Source: Verpa conica (Eukaryota > Ascomycota > Pezizomycetes > Pezizales > Morchellaceae). From it: a DNA stretch of 64,000 nt. Made by a program: the position numbers and the translations under genes. A model generated the notes under the pieces. It searched no databases. It had not been told where the DNA came from and saw only the letters and a list, made by a program, of their open reading frames with translations. Below are positions 30,666 to 42,475 of the stretch, piece by piece. The DNA lies in NCBI GenBank assembly GCA_033030425.1, contig JAUFSD010000023.1, forward strand, positions 620,001 through 684,000. The letters are read 5' to 3'. Position 1 is the stretch's first letter. Each line of letters begins with the position of its first letter.

Positions 30666-31636
30666 TTGGTGCTATTTCCTTTGGTGAAGGGTTCTATTGC
30701 ATTGTGTGGCGTGGCGTGGTGTGGCGAAGAGATTTTTATACGAATTGTGTGTTTGGTTATCCTTTTTTCCTCTCTTTTCCTGGTGATTTTTAAAGTGATA
30801 TTTACACTATTTTATTTATCTTTATCTATTTATTTCGTTTGTGGCGATGATATCAAGAGTAGGGTGGTTTTGAGTTGCAGGTGGGGTGAGGGTTCTTCAT
30901 GTACTTTTTATATTTATGTAGTTAGCTATTAAGACTTGAGCATAGGTATTTATGTTTTAAATATCATTTCTCCTTTTCCGTATTGTGGTTCATAGAATAT
31001 CACTCGGACGTCTTAGGCACTGTGTTGGACGGATCCTCCATAGCGGGGTACTGTGTATACGCTATAGTAGGGTGCAGAAGGGAGATAAATTGAGGGGGGC
31101 GGATGTATACGTATAGAGTGGGCCCGAAGGATCCTCTTCCTGGTAGTCAATCAGGCGTTCTTCTACCCCTTATTCAAACATTTCATGATAAAAGTAAAAG
31201 TAGTATATTTATAGTATTAGAGCTAACTAGGAGATCATCTCAGCGAAGGGCTTCTATATTTTATATCTGCCACCAAAGAGTTTTCCCCTGGATATCTAAT
31301 CTTGCCTACCTACTTTCGTTGTTTCTAGGAGATATCCACAAAGGGCTACTCTACCGAGGTACCTACTGCAAGGCACCTTTATCGAATTTCTTCACCTTCA
31401 CCTAACTGTGCCTAAGAAAAGTACGTTTTGCAGGTAATATTAGATGAAAGTAGTGTAGTCCGCGAGGCTGAGAGAGGGGTAGTGGGGTCAAGGCATATAT
31501 TACTACTCCCCTACTTTATACCTCAGGTTTTATGTAGTCTACAGGTGATTAGTGCACTGCGAAACAACTATTAAGTCACTGTTATTGTGAATTTGACACT
31601 ATGGAAATTTTTCTAGATGAGATACCAGTCCCCATT
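30666..31636. other. Intergenic between the WW/PhoD-like gene and a foldback element
   Basis: The first 250 bases are T-rich 3' untranslated sequence. The rest is AT-rich with no supported gene. The 7-bp CCCCATT just before 31637 is the left target duplication of the element. Confidence 0.5.
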
Positions 31637-32431
31637 TACGGCGGACGGTTTGGCGCGCAACCGCAGAAACCATGATTTATGGCTACTACCTTAGAATTAT
31701 CGCTTATGGCAACCACTTTTAGTCTTTAACCACCTCTTGTAGCTGATTATGGAGAAGAGAAGGACTAAATACTGAGCCTTATGAGACCTATATAAAATGG
31801 AATTTTCCTTTATTTTGATGTGTGTCAAGAAACTATCCTCATTTACCTAAAAGGGTAAATGAGAACTTTGGGCAATTTCTAGTAGTGAATTCTGTACTTA
31901 TACCAATAATCTAATACCATTTTAAAAAACCTCTTGTAGTATTTTATGGTTTTATAATGGGTTGTTTGGTGTACAACTGTAGAAATCATAACCTATATGC
32001 TTAGAGCTACTGCTTATAGTAAATATTTTAGAATTTTAACTCTAGTTTTTAGAATCGCCACTTATTGGGTAAGCTAGTAGGTTCCATTGGATATTAAAAG
32101 AGAGCCTTTTTGGATATTATATTTATATAGGTCATTGGTAGAAGTTCAGAATTCACTACTGGAAATTGTCAAAAGTCCTCATTTACCCTTTTAGGTAAAT
32201 GGGGATAGTTTCTTGACACACATCAAAATAAAGGAAAATTCCATTTTATATAGGTCTTATAAGGCTCAGTATTTAGTCCTTCTCTTCTCCATAATCAGCT
32301 ACAAGAGGTGGTTAAAGACTAAAAGTGGTTGCCATAAGCAATAATTCTAAGGTGGTTACCATAAGCGATAATTCTAAAGTGGTAGCCATAGATCATGATT
32401 TCTGTGGTTGCGCGCCAAACCGCCCGCCGTA
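31637..32431. mobile_element. Non-autonomous foldback (long terminal inverted repeat) element
   Basis: A 795-bp element bounded by inverted arms of about 275 bases (31637 to about 31912, and about 32133 to 32431). The ends read TACGGCGGACGGTTTGGCGC on the left and, inverted, TACGGCGGGCGGTTTGGCGC on the right. It is flanked by an exact 7-bp direct repeat CCCCATT (31630-31636 and 32432-32438), which I take as the target-site duplication. The right arm carries an extra copy of a 27-base unit (GTGGTTGCCATAAGC...). The centre holds no open reading frame, so it depends on a transposase elsewhere. Within the centre, at about 31950-32060, is a third, decayed version of the arm in the left-arm direction. 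The family is unknown. The long palindromic arms would form a hairpin in single-stranded DNA or RNA. Confidence 0.85.
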
Positions 32432-32493
32432 CCCCATTGGGTAAAGTTCGCCCCAAGGGCGTCCCAAAGGTTTTTCAGTGGGTGCTTTAGTTA

Positions 32494-32494
<1 letters not shown>

Positions 32495-32564
<70 letters not shown>

Positions 32565-32572
32565 ATAATAAT
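32495..32572 (+). repeat. (AGT)23 trinucleotide microsatellite
   Basis: Twenty-three uninterrupted AGT units (32495-32563) followed by three AAT units. It lies 60 bases from the foldback element. The open frame through it (a valine run) is not a gene. Confidence 0.95.
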
Positions 32573-33240
32573 AGACGTGACCAGAGAAACATCTAGTCGC
32601 TCAAAGACCTATAAAAGGTTCAATTTTGGACTCTGCTTTGTTAACTACAGTATGAAAAAACGGGGTGAATTTACTGCCATAGCAATACGGAATTTATTCG
32701 CAAATACCGAATTAAATCAGTATTTGAGGTAGATTACTGTACCAATACCGTATTCCTCCCATATCGCTAGCGTATTGGTGGGAGCACCGTACTGATCCAC
32801 CCCTCTTTTTGGTACTGTATAGAAGAATTACTAAGGAGAGGAATGAATGAATAAACTAAATATAAAATGCTAAACAGAAATTGATATACCAGAGTAGGAG
32901 GGAAAAGGCTAGGATTAACTTAGGTAACTATGGACCGGGAAAGGGATTAGATCAATCTTTAAAAACGAAATTTATGGATTCGTCACTGCTACTACACCAT
33001 ATGCATACAATTCGCTTCAATACACAATATCTTATACATAATCTTTTAAGCTAGCTCATAATGGCTATTGAAATTCTAGCCCTTTGTTATTAAGTATTTG
33101 TACGCAGGACTTTAAGAAAAAACACAATATTTGACGGTGGAGTACCTGTAGAGGAATAAGTTTCTTGTTTTTTCCCTTTGTTTTAGCCTAGCTCATGATT
33201 TCAGTTTTGGGGGGTTCCTCACCTAGCTTCAGGAACTAGA
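32573..33240. other. Intergenic, 3' side of the NACHT-ankyrin gene
   Basis: AT-rich, with no gene seen. The T-rich sequence before 33240 probably includes the 3' untranslated region of the NLR-type gene. Confidence 0.5.
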
Positions 33241-36200
33241 TCATGATTTTGCTCCAGCCTTCTTTAGTAGTGCTATAATATCGAAATAGCCACCATTAGT
33301 AGCGGCCTGCAGTGCCGTTCGGCCACCATCTGCTAGCCTCGCGTTGACATCGGCCTTGGCTCCCAAGAGTCGCTCCACAATATCTAAATGACCGCCTTCA
33401 GCAGCCGCTTGCAGTGCCGTTCGGCCATCCCAGCCTGCTGGCTTCGCGTTGACATCGGCCTTGGCTCCCAAGAGTCGCTCCACAACATCTAAATGACCGC
33501 CTCCAGCAGCCGCTTGCAGTGCCGTTCGGCCATCACGGCCTGGTGCTGGCCCCGCGTTGACATCGGCCTTGGCTCCCAAGAGTCGCTCCGCAACATCTAA
33601 ATGACCGCCTCCAGCAGCCGCTTGCAGTGCCGTTCGGCTATAATTGTCTGCTGGGTTCGCGTTGACATTAGCATTGGCTTCCAAGAGTCGCTCCACAACA
33701 TCTAAATGACCGCTTCCAGCAGCCGCTTGCAGTGCCGTTCGGCCATCCCAGCCTGCTGGCTTCGCGTTGACATCGGCCTTGGCTCCCAAGAGTCGCTCCA
33801 CAACATCTAAATGACCGCCTCCAGCAGCCGCTTGCAGTGCCGTTCGGCCATCACGGCCTGGTGCTGGCCCCGCGTTGACATCGGCCTTGGCTCCCAAGAG
33901 TCGCTCCACAACATCTAAATGGCCGCCTCCAGCAGCCGCTTGCAGTGCCGTTCGGCCATAATCGTCTGCTGGCTTCGCGTTGACATCGGCCTTGGCTCCC
34001 AAGAGTCGCTCCACAACATCTAAATGACCGCCTCCAGCAGCTGCTTGCAGTGCCGTTCGGCCATAATTGTCTGCTGGGTTCGCGTTGACATTAGCATTGG
34101 CTCCCAAGAGTCGCTCCACAACATCTAAATGACCGCCTCCAGCAGCCGCTTGCAGTGCCGTTCGGCCATCCCAGCCTGCTGGCTTCGCGTTGACATCGGC
34201 CTTGGCTCCCAAGAGTCGCTCCACAACATCTAAATGACCGCCTCCAGCAGCCGCTTGCAGTGCCGTTCGGCCATAGACTGCTGGCTTCGCGTTGACATCG
34301 GCCTTGGCTCCCAAGAGTCGCTCCACAACATCTAAATGACCGCCTCCAGCAGCCGCTTGCAGTGCCGTTCGGCCATCACGGCCTGGTGCTGGCCCCGCGT
34401 TGACATCGGCCTTGGCTCCCAAGAGTCGCTCCACAACATCTAAATGACCGCCTCCAGCAGCCGCTTGCAGTGCCGTTCGGCCATAGACTGCTGGATTCGC
34501 GTTGACATCGGCCTTGGCTCCCAAGAGTCGCTCCACAACATCTAAATGACCGCCTCCAGCAGCCGCTTGCAGTGCCGTTCGGCCATAGACTGCTGGATTC
34601 GCGTTGACATCGGCCTTGGCTCCCAAGAGTCGCTCCACAACATCTAAATGACCGCCTCCAGCAGCCGCTTGCAGTGCCGTTCGGCCATAGCCTGCTGGGT
34701 TCGCGTTGACATCGGCCTTGGCTCCCAAGAGTCGCTCCACAATATCTAAATGACCGCCTTCAGCAGCCGCTTGCAGTGCCGTTCGGCCATCACGGCCTGG
34801 TGCTGGCCCCGCGTTGACATCGGCCTTGGCTTCCAAGAGTCGCTCCACAACATCTAAATGACCGCCTCCAGCAGCCGCTTGCAGTGCCGTTCGGCCACAC
34901 CTGCCTGCTGGCCCCGCTTCGATATTAGCTCCAAATCCTATCAGAATCTGAACAATAGACCCTTTGCCTCTCGCACTAGCTAATTGTAACGCCGTTTGTC
35001 CTGTGCTAGTTCTTTTCTCTATGTATGTTGAGATGGATTTGCTCTCTGCTTCTAGCATGCTAAAGTCTAATCGTAACAAAGCTGGATGGTCTTCTTCTAC
35101 CGCTAGCTGAAACGTCTTGGAGGGAAATTCGCTGGTCTCAATAGTGAGGCGCGGCCATGGTAGATGCTCAAATGGTAATGTTTTGTCAAATAATAGATTT
35201 TTGAAAAAAGACCAATACGCTCCATCGTTTTGAGAAAGTTCAGTGCAGTGGTAGATCCAGTTTTTTGCGATATAATCGAGTAGGCAGAACTGGTTTCCTA
35301 AAACTTCTGAAGGTCGGAAATTCGTACTCGTAGTCCCCCGGAATGCCCGAGTACTGGTTGTAGATGACTCTCGATTGGCAAAGCGCTGCCTAGGGTGTAC
35401 TTTCGAAAGTATTTTCATATATGGATTATGCTGTTGCATGGATTTTACCCACTCAGCGGCGGCTGGTATTGTGGCATCCTTCTGCACTCTCGAGAGCTGA
35501 GTTTCGAAGTCTGGAAAACTCAGATATGTAAGACAGACTTTGCCGACATACAAGTTCGCTTCTTGTTTTTGAATAAAAAATTCTGCTGTAGAATGCGCTG
35601 CTTCCCGAGAAACCAGGAACTCCAGGATAGTGTAATGAGCGAATCGAATGCTGCTATCATCTTGGTCATGAATGACTAGATTTCCACAGTTTCGTAACAT
35701 GTTGAGTGCATCGTTTTGGAAATTGCCTTGATCCCATCGCAAACATCCCGGTTCGAATGCAACAGCCTCGTTTAGTTCATCTAGAGACAAAGGACGTCTT
35801 ACAATGGCAAGCCATGTGAAGATTTTTTTGGCGATGTCCGGTTTGTGGTTGGTGATTATTCGTTTAAGTATCCTGGAGTATGTTTCGTCGAGCCCTTTCG
35901 GTAAGGATCGCAACACTCGGCGAATGTCATCATCATTGTTTTCTCTGCAAATCTCAATGACTTGGAAGGTAACCCAAAGAAACCTACCATTCGTTATAAG
36001 TAAACTACGCATAATTTTCGATAGAAAGGTAGAACATACATTCCATCAGACCCCTTAATAAGGGCCTCCTTAATTTCTTCTGCCATTGATGGGTCACCAA
36101 CCTCAAACACTTTCTTCTTTAGCTTCTCATCAATCGTTTCGCGGACGAAGATCTCGATATCCGAGTGATTTTTCGCGGAGTCTAGAGGAATCTGGTAGAA

Positions 36201-38078
36201 ATTCTTCAGGGATCGAGAGATATCGACTTTCGCTCGACTTGAAATAAGAATTTTAACCCTACTCCCGCCGCTTTGAATAAGTTCCTTCATGCAAGATAAT
36301 AACTGATCTCGGTCTTCGAAGTTGCACTCGTCTAATCCGTCAATAATGAAGTAGGCTGTAGCTGGAAGCCGAGTTATAGATGTCAGAACCTGACTCAGCT
36401 CCTTCGTCTCGGGCTCTTTATAGCTACTCAAGAACATCTTTTCGAGAGTATTCTTCATTTCTGTCGATATTTGCTCGAAGATGCTTAGAATCTGTTTAAT
36501 TAAACTCCTTAAGATTATTTGGGCCTTTGTGGACTCTGGAGCCGTAAAATCGCAAAAGAAATAGCTGATAGATATTCGGGTATCTTTTTGAAGTGAAGCA
36601 GCTTGTTCAAGTGAAAAGAGGTGATCAACAACTCCGGCTGTTAGAACCGTTTTCCCGGCACCAGCTACCAGGGAATGTTAGTTTGGGGGATATCCAAAGG
36701 CTAAATTTCATAAGTATCAAGAGTATACTGGTACCACTTACGAATTCCATGACACCACAAGCCGCATGATTTCTGTTCTTGATTCCATTTCTTGAATTCC
36801 GGGACATCGAATAACCATAGACCAGTACCCTTATGGCGTTGAGAGCGAACATTTGAGAAAGTCGACCTATGATCGTAATTCGATATAGCTTCTAACAGAA
36901 TTTTACGCTTCCTCTCTGCAGACCGATGAAAGAATGTCAGTAAGGGAGTTTCAAATATCCCAAGGCTTGCTACATCTCCTAAGGTATAACCGACCTTTCT
37001 CAGCCACATACTGCTGAAGTGACAAATCTTCGACTCTCCCCAAGCGTATTATCTGATTAGAGTGATTCTGTCTAGCTTCGTCTTGGCCCAAGATCATTTT
37101 CTGACGGTACTGCCTGCCTTCATCCTGATAGGAGGTGGTTTCAAGGCGATGTTGGTTACTCGTGCTCTGGTATAAGCTTGCCTCCAGGCGTGCTCGATGT
37201 GCCGCTACTTCCGAAGCAAGATGGATTTCGTGGCCGACAATCCCTCGCTGCCTCTTAAGCTCGGCTTCAAGATCATGGAAACTTATATTGAAGGGTTTCC
37301 AGAACGACTTCAAAACCTGTTCAAAGGCTTTGCAGAATATAGATTAGTTTCAAAAAAACATACAAGGGGAAGTGAAATTAAAATAGATGGAGTAGTCTCA
37401 CCTGATTTTTTGAAGAACTTGAGAGCTTCTGTGTAGAACTTGATCGAAACAGCGTAGAAATTCGCAAGTGACTCCCGGAGTTTATCGGACTCGGGAAAGA
37501 TTTCTTCGAACCGGTCGAAGAGCGGACAAATATCCCCAAGTTTCTTAAACACTTCGGATAGCTTTTCGAAATAGTCGAAATAATTGAGAGCAATCTGATT
37601 ATGTTGCAAATTAAGCATTATCACAATATCCTAGTAGCCAAGAGGGTTAACTTACAGTGATGACAAACTTAACGCTTCCCCATATCAAGGCGGCTACTTT
37701 AGGTTCAGATGAAACCAATGTATCGATTACTGAAGAGAAACGCAGAACAGATTGTAGGAAAGGCTCAAAACAAAAACTCAGTTGTTGAAATTTGCGCTTA
37801 GATTTCTCCCCGCAAATCTCCCGAGTAAGCTCTGTAATGCCTGACCTCGATTGATCCGGGACTGGAGTTCTTAAGAACCTTGCATACTCTTCTGGTGTAA
37901 GAACCTGGTGGAGACTTGCTAGAGCTTGCAGGAAGTTGTGCTGGGAGGCGCTTGAATTGCTTGTTAGCTAGGATAAGCTATGTGAAGGGACATCTACATA
38001 CGTATAAATCCCAGCCGCGCTGACAACGCTCGTAACCAACAAACCGTCATAAACGGTCTTCGTGATTGGAGTAGGCAT
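33241..38078 (-). CDS. NACHT-ankyrin NLR-type protein with 16 near-identical repeats
   Basis: A STAND-type P-loop receptor of the kind linked in fungi to non-self recognition and heterokaryon incompatibility. Seven exons (38078-38002, 37950-37656, 37594-37364, 37316-36995, 36915-36742, 36664-36040, 35983-33241) join to 1,488 residues. The N-terminal region (about 30-200: VAALIWGSVKFVIT, NYFDYFEKLSEVF) resembles the effector-side domain of many fungal NACHT-ankyrin proteins (DUF7708-like, tentative), followed by a coiled coil. The NACHT domain has Walker A GIPGAGKT (about 365-372), Walker B YFIIDGLDEC and the SSR sensor, then the conserved SDGMFLWV and LPKGLDETY winged-helix part. From about 904 come one degenerate and 16 near-identical ankyrin repeats of 32-36 residues (GRTALQAAAGGGHLDVVERL). 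Exon 5's acceptor pairs with a less usual GTCGGT donor. No break is seen, so it looks functional. Confidence 0.92.
33300..34905 (-). repeat. Tandem array of about 100-bp ankyrin-coding units
   Basis: Sixteen units of 96-108 bases, nearly identical at DNA level including silent sites (for example ACATCTAAATGACCGCCTCC and GCTTGCAGTGCCGTTCGGCC recur with few changes). The length differences fall in the loop codons between PA and GRTALQ. Identity at silent sites points to recent duplication or gene conversion. Confidence 0.95.
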
Positions 38079-38842
38079 TTCCTTGTTTTGTCTAGTGTCG
38101 TATACTCAAACTTTCGCAACTACTAGGGGAAGTGGTGATTATAATGTGCAAGGTAGAGTCTCTGATCAAACTCAAGACCAGAATTGAGCTGTCAGGCAGC
38201 CAGATCCCCTCACCTGGTCTCGCATAACTGGTAGAGTCGCACCAAATCAGAGCCGCGATATGCCTCTTACAAGCTCTTACGAGTGCTATCCAACTTGATA
38301 CGCTGAAGAAGGGTACTAATATGTTTAGCGCCTATGTTGTATATAGAAAACATAAGTTTAAAACAGGTTCTAGGCTTAAAACCCAGCCCCAGAGTCAGTT
38401 AAGTCCAATAAATCAAGGGACTCTGTGCGTGCGCATGCAAGCTTTGGGCCGTCCCTCACCATACAGATCGACCAACCACGCGGGGTGGCCAATCACAAAT
38501 ACTGATCCGATGGAAGGCTGTCTGCGCACGCGTAGCATTCGAGATAGAGATGTAAAAAGGTACCTAGCCCATCAATAGACTCATATTTACATACTAAGAA
38601 AAATGTTTAGGCATGAAGATGGAGCGGCGGAGGGATTACCAACTCTAAATCGCCATCTCCTATTTACCTGGTCTGAGCTCAAGCCTTTACGGTGCTCGTA
38701 ACCAAGACCCTGCCAAGGCCTAAAACATGTGATACGTCACACCATCCCAAGACTACCACAGCCCAAGTACAAAACAGCCCCATCCCCTCAAAATACCCTT
38801 AGACTACTAAAGAAACCAGACTCTATACTAAACCTTACCATC
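38079..38842. other. Divergent promoter region between the NLR and TMEM205-like genes
   Basis: No gene is seen. An ACGCGT occurs at 38528-38533, about 310 bases from the TMEM205-like start, with GCGTGCGCATGC nearby. Its role is unclear, as neither neighbour is a known G1/S gene. Confidence 0.45.
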
Positions 38843-39426
38843 ATGCCAGTCCTCTCAACTCTTGCCACAGCTGGCCCTTGGCATGCCCTCACCTTTGGCA
38901 CCCTCTTCGGATCCCAATTCTACCAGGTCCAGCGCCCTGTCCTTTTCAAAGCTCCAGAACTAACGTTTCACAGACTTTTGTCGGTGGAATCATATCCCAC
39001 CGTGCTCTCCCACCACCCATGTTTTCACAACTCCAGCAAAAAATCTTCCCAACCTACTTCACCCTCCAATCTACTCTCCCTGTAGTCCTCCTTGCTACAC
39101 ACCCTAGCGCCTCTATAGTATCCCTACTCTCAACGTCATCACCATACTTCTATAATACGACTGTCCCGGCCTTTGTCACAATCATTTCGTCTCTTGTGAA
39201 CCTTTTTGTTGTTGCGCCAGCAACAGTAAGGGTAATGAGGGAGAGGAAGGTTCAGGGGGCGAAGGATGGGAAGAATTATTACGAGGAGGGCCCGAAGAGC
39301 AATGCGATGGAGAAGCTGAATGCTAAGTTTAGGAGGATTCATGGAATCAGTAGTCTGCTGGCATTACTAGGACTTGGAGCCACGGCAGCGTATGGAGTTG
39401 TTTTGGGGTCGAGCTTCAATCTTTAG
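38843..39426 (+). CDS. TMEM205-like (DUF4149) membrane protein
   Basis: Two exons, 38843-38926 and 38974-39426, join in phase 0 across a 47-base intron and give 178 residues. Features: an N-terminal HALTFGTLFGSQFYQ segment continuing after the splice into TFVGGIISHRALP, the family signature; then FSQLQQKIFPTYFTLQS; then helices around YNTTVPAFVTIISSLVNLFVV and ISSLLALLGLGATAAYGVV. Four membrane helices in total is typical. TMEM205-type proteins sit in endomembranes or the plasma membrane, and their biochemical role in fungi is not established. The start was chosen because it directly precedes the conserved segment. No anomalies. Confidence 0.85.
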
Positions 39427-42400
39427 GAAATATAGACGGGGTGTGTGGTTGCTTTATATGAGCTAACGGGTAGCTGCCTTAGATGGGAGCAATATTCGGG
39501 GTGGGGTTTGTACAACGTCATGAATATACATGTATGTATGTATGGTTTAGGACACAAGATATCTTAACCACAATCTTGACTACGAGACCTTTCTAGCCCC
39601 TGCTACAGATAAAGATAAGTAGATATCTAAGCGATGAACCTATCTGATATATGCAAAGGTACAGGAAGAAATTTTATCAAACAATAGGAGGGAAGGCGCC
39701 TAGAAATGATTCTTTTAGATATTCCTATTTAGCTAAGCAGACCCTAGCTCATCCTAACTCGGTATCAGAGGTCAAGTTGAGACGGTACCAGTACGGGGGG
39801 CCGGCTCAAAAGTGCGGACATACACAGCGAAGATACTCATGAAAAGTTAGCTAAGGTCTTTGGACTTGTTTTTTAACTCAAAGATCAGCAGTAGTTAGAA
39901 TCTTGTTCTCCCTAAGGCTTATAATAAATATAATCCACAGCCAGAGTATCAGTATATCATATATAGTGAGGCTTAGTACCTACTCTCTATGCCACCTTTA
40001 CAAGTCAAAGCCCTGAATCTTCTTTATAAGGTTTTAAACCCTCTCAAAAATTCCCACCATTTAGATTGGCCAAACTCTAAGCTTTCTATACTTATCTATA
40101 ACATCTATTACACATAACACTATTATTCTCGATAAGGTATCTATTACAGATGTTACCAAATACCCAGGAAGTGAAACTAAAGCTGTTAATCCTGATATTT
40201 AATATTATAGTACCAGAATAATCACCTTTACTGACCTATGTAGCTAGATTTTGAAGTATCTACCGAGGCTCAGGCCACAACTCGGCATGCAGCTTCATCT
40301 CGGAAATCAAAAAAAACCTTTTACTACTTGAGGCCTAATCTAAACCAGAGTACATTTCTACAGAGTACCCAGGCACCCAAGGCCCATCAAATTCGTACTC
40401 TTCGTTACTTGCCAATTGATTATACCGAAAGAGAGGTGGGTAATTAAAGGTGCAGAGGCGGCTAAGATAGGTTCTACCAATTCCCATAGAATACCTTGTC
40501 TCAGACCCCCCCTAAATAAAAAGCCCTTAATAGAACGTGTTTTGTTCTATCATAATCAGACCACCTAGATTATCCCAATTTGGGGTCTAAGCTTGAGTTT
40601 ATACCCATATGCATGATTACAGGCTTTTAATTTATCGACGCCATAATACTAAGATCTATACCTACTATTACAAGCAAAAACCGAAGGGAAAGAATCAAGT
40701 GAGATTGAGCCGGAAAGAGTTCTGGGTATCTAAATTTTGATAGAGAGGTAAATAGAGGGCTAATAGTATAGTGGTATGTATTATATTAGGTAGCACCTCT
40801 TAGTAGAAATTGCGACATATAAATATTTATAAAAAGGCTTATGCAGGGAAGAATCAGTGAAAGTGGATTAAATCACGATAACCGGATAAAAACTAGTGAG
40901 AAAGATAAGTACCGGAGAAGCTCGCTAAGATTAGTACAGTTGTTGATGACCACGGTGGATATGGTCTGGCGGCCAGGAGTCTCAGTCTTGGTAGAAGAGT
41001 ACTGGGCTATCAGAGAGTACATGAATATTGGGGGGGTACAGCCCCCGGTAGAATTAATACGAGAGTATTGGCCATTTGGTGTCTTCAACGAAGATTCTAG
41101 TAGTGGGCACTGGCCACAGAACCTTACCCGCTAACCCCTGTTTTCGCAATATTTCTATCAGATACTATACTGCAGGTTGGCATTATTAGGACTATTGAGT
41201 ATTGAGTATATCAAAGTTGGGGGAGGGGGGGGTTAGATACTAGGAGTTGGAACATATGTACATGTCAAGCTGTTTGGAAATATTTTCCTGTATTATTTAG
41301 CCTTCGATCCACATATTTCTAGTCCTTATATTATATGCTATTTGGCATATATCTCATTGATAGTTCCTAAGCACCTTTCTAATGGACTTTGGGTGACCCC
41401 GGTAGTCCTACAACTATACGTCAGCTCCCGGTAGAATTACTGTGAGAATGTGGCGTTTAAGACAGTTAGCCTTACATGTCCCCAGCGAATATTTAAGCAA
41501 TAATATTAGCCGAAAGCCCTTGCTCGATAGCCCATGTTTCCATAATAACTCTTCTCGGCGCAGGGAATAAGTATCCGGAAATGCAGGTGAACACTCTTAC
41601 CAATGGACGGGTATATTTTACACAGGAATGCCTGTGCATCCAATAGATATTTCCTACCAGGGCCTGCATTTCCAGGCACTATGATCTGTATCGAGTACCA
41701 GAGGCTGTACCTTATCAATAATTCGTTAACCTACCAATAGTTTTTGAGTGCCCCTCAATACGCACCAGATCTTGCTCGTATTCGTATTCGCATCCACCGT
41801 ATCCCCAGTCGTGAACGGCTGTAATCAGAGAAGGAATAAGAATATCATAGCGTATAGAATTTCCCGGTAATTCAAAATCAGGCTAACTTGCACAACTACA
41901 ATTATTTGTAAATAAGAGGGGAAACTCCCACCCTCCCAGACCCTCTTATCCTTTAATTCAACTGATCTTTTAATTCTCCTACACAGAAACACCAGCTTAT
42001 AGCCCCGTAGTGTCTGTTGAGCTACTTAATCCACCTCATAGATAGTATAGTTCATAGATGAGCTTTCCATTACAGGAGTCACAGGTACGTGGTATGACTA
42101 CACTTCTCTATATGTATTTCAATACGCACAGGACTAGGTAGGCCGATACACGCAGGGAGCTCATACCTTTTTTCAACAGGGACCACATTCTACTTATTTG
42201 TTTTTTATAATAAGATTACCCATTAATCATGTAGTAAGCTGTACAGAATATTTCCATTGTTCCTTAATATAATAGATAGATTTAGATCTACAAATCTCGT
42301 AGGGTCTAACCTAGAACTCCTTGAGTTCTATTGGGATATCCCATTTCACGTGGTAGCCCTTTGTGAGTACCAACCTCAATCGATTCGAAACTTGAGACTT

Positions 42401-42475
42401 TTCTGCCGCTTTTGGTACCCAGGCTCACAAAAGCATATACTTCCTCTATACCTATAAATACCCAGCAAACCTCCA
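39427..42475. other. Gene-poor, repeat-worn stretch
   Basis: Three kb without a supported gene. The sequence is rich in TA dinucleotides and stop codons, as expected for RIP-damaged transposon debris. It includes copy B of a dispersed repeat (41560-41665). Confidence 0.55.
41560..41665 (-). repeat. Decayed dispersed repeat, copy B
   Basis: The minus strand here matches 5142-5250 in block order, with the core GAAATATCTATT and a shared GAGTGTTC/GAGTACTC...TTTCC segment. Most differences are transitions. A motif GGCACTCAAAAA also occurs near both copies, but on opposite sides of the shared block, so at least one copy is rearranged. Confidence 0.55.

Noticed and set aside
32478..32732. Open frame with a long valine run
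   Set aside because: It is a translation of the AGT microsatellite and has no other protein-like sequence.
33241..34905. Ankyrin-coding array as a CRISPR-like or satellite array
   Set aside because: The units are contiguous, keep one reading frame and encode recognised ankyrin repeats at the end of a NACHT gene. There are no unique spacers.
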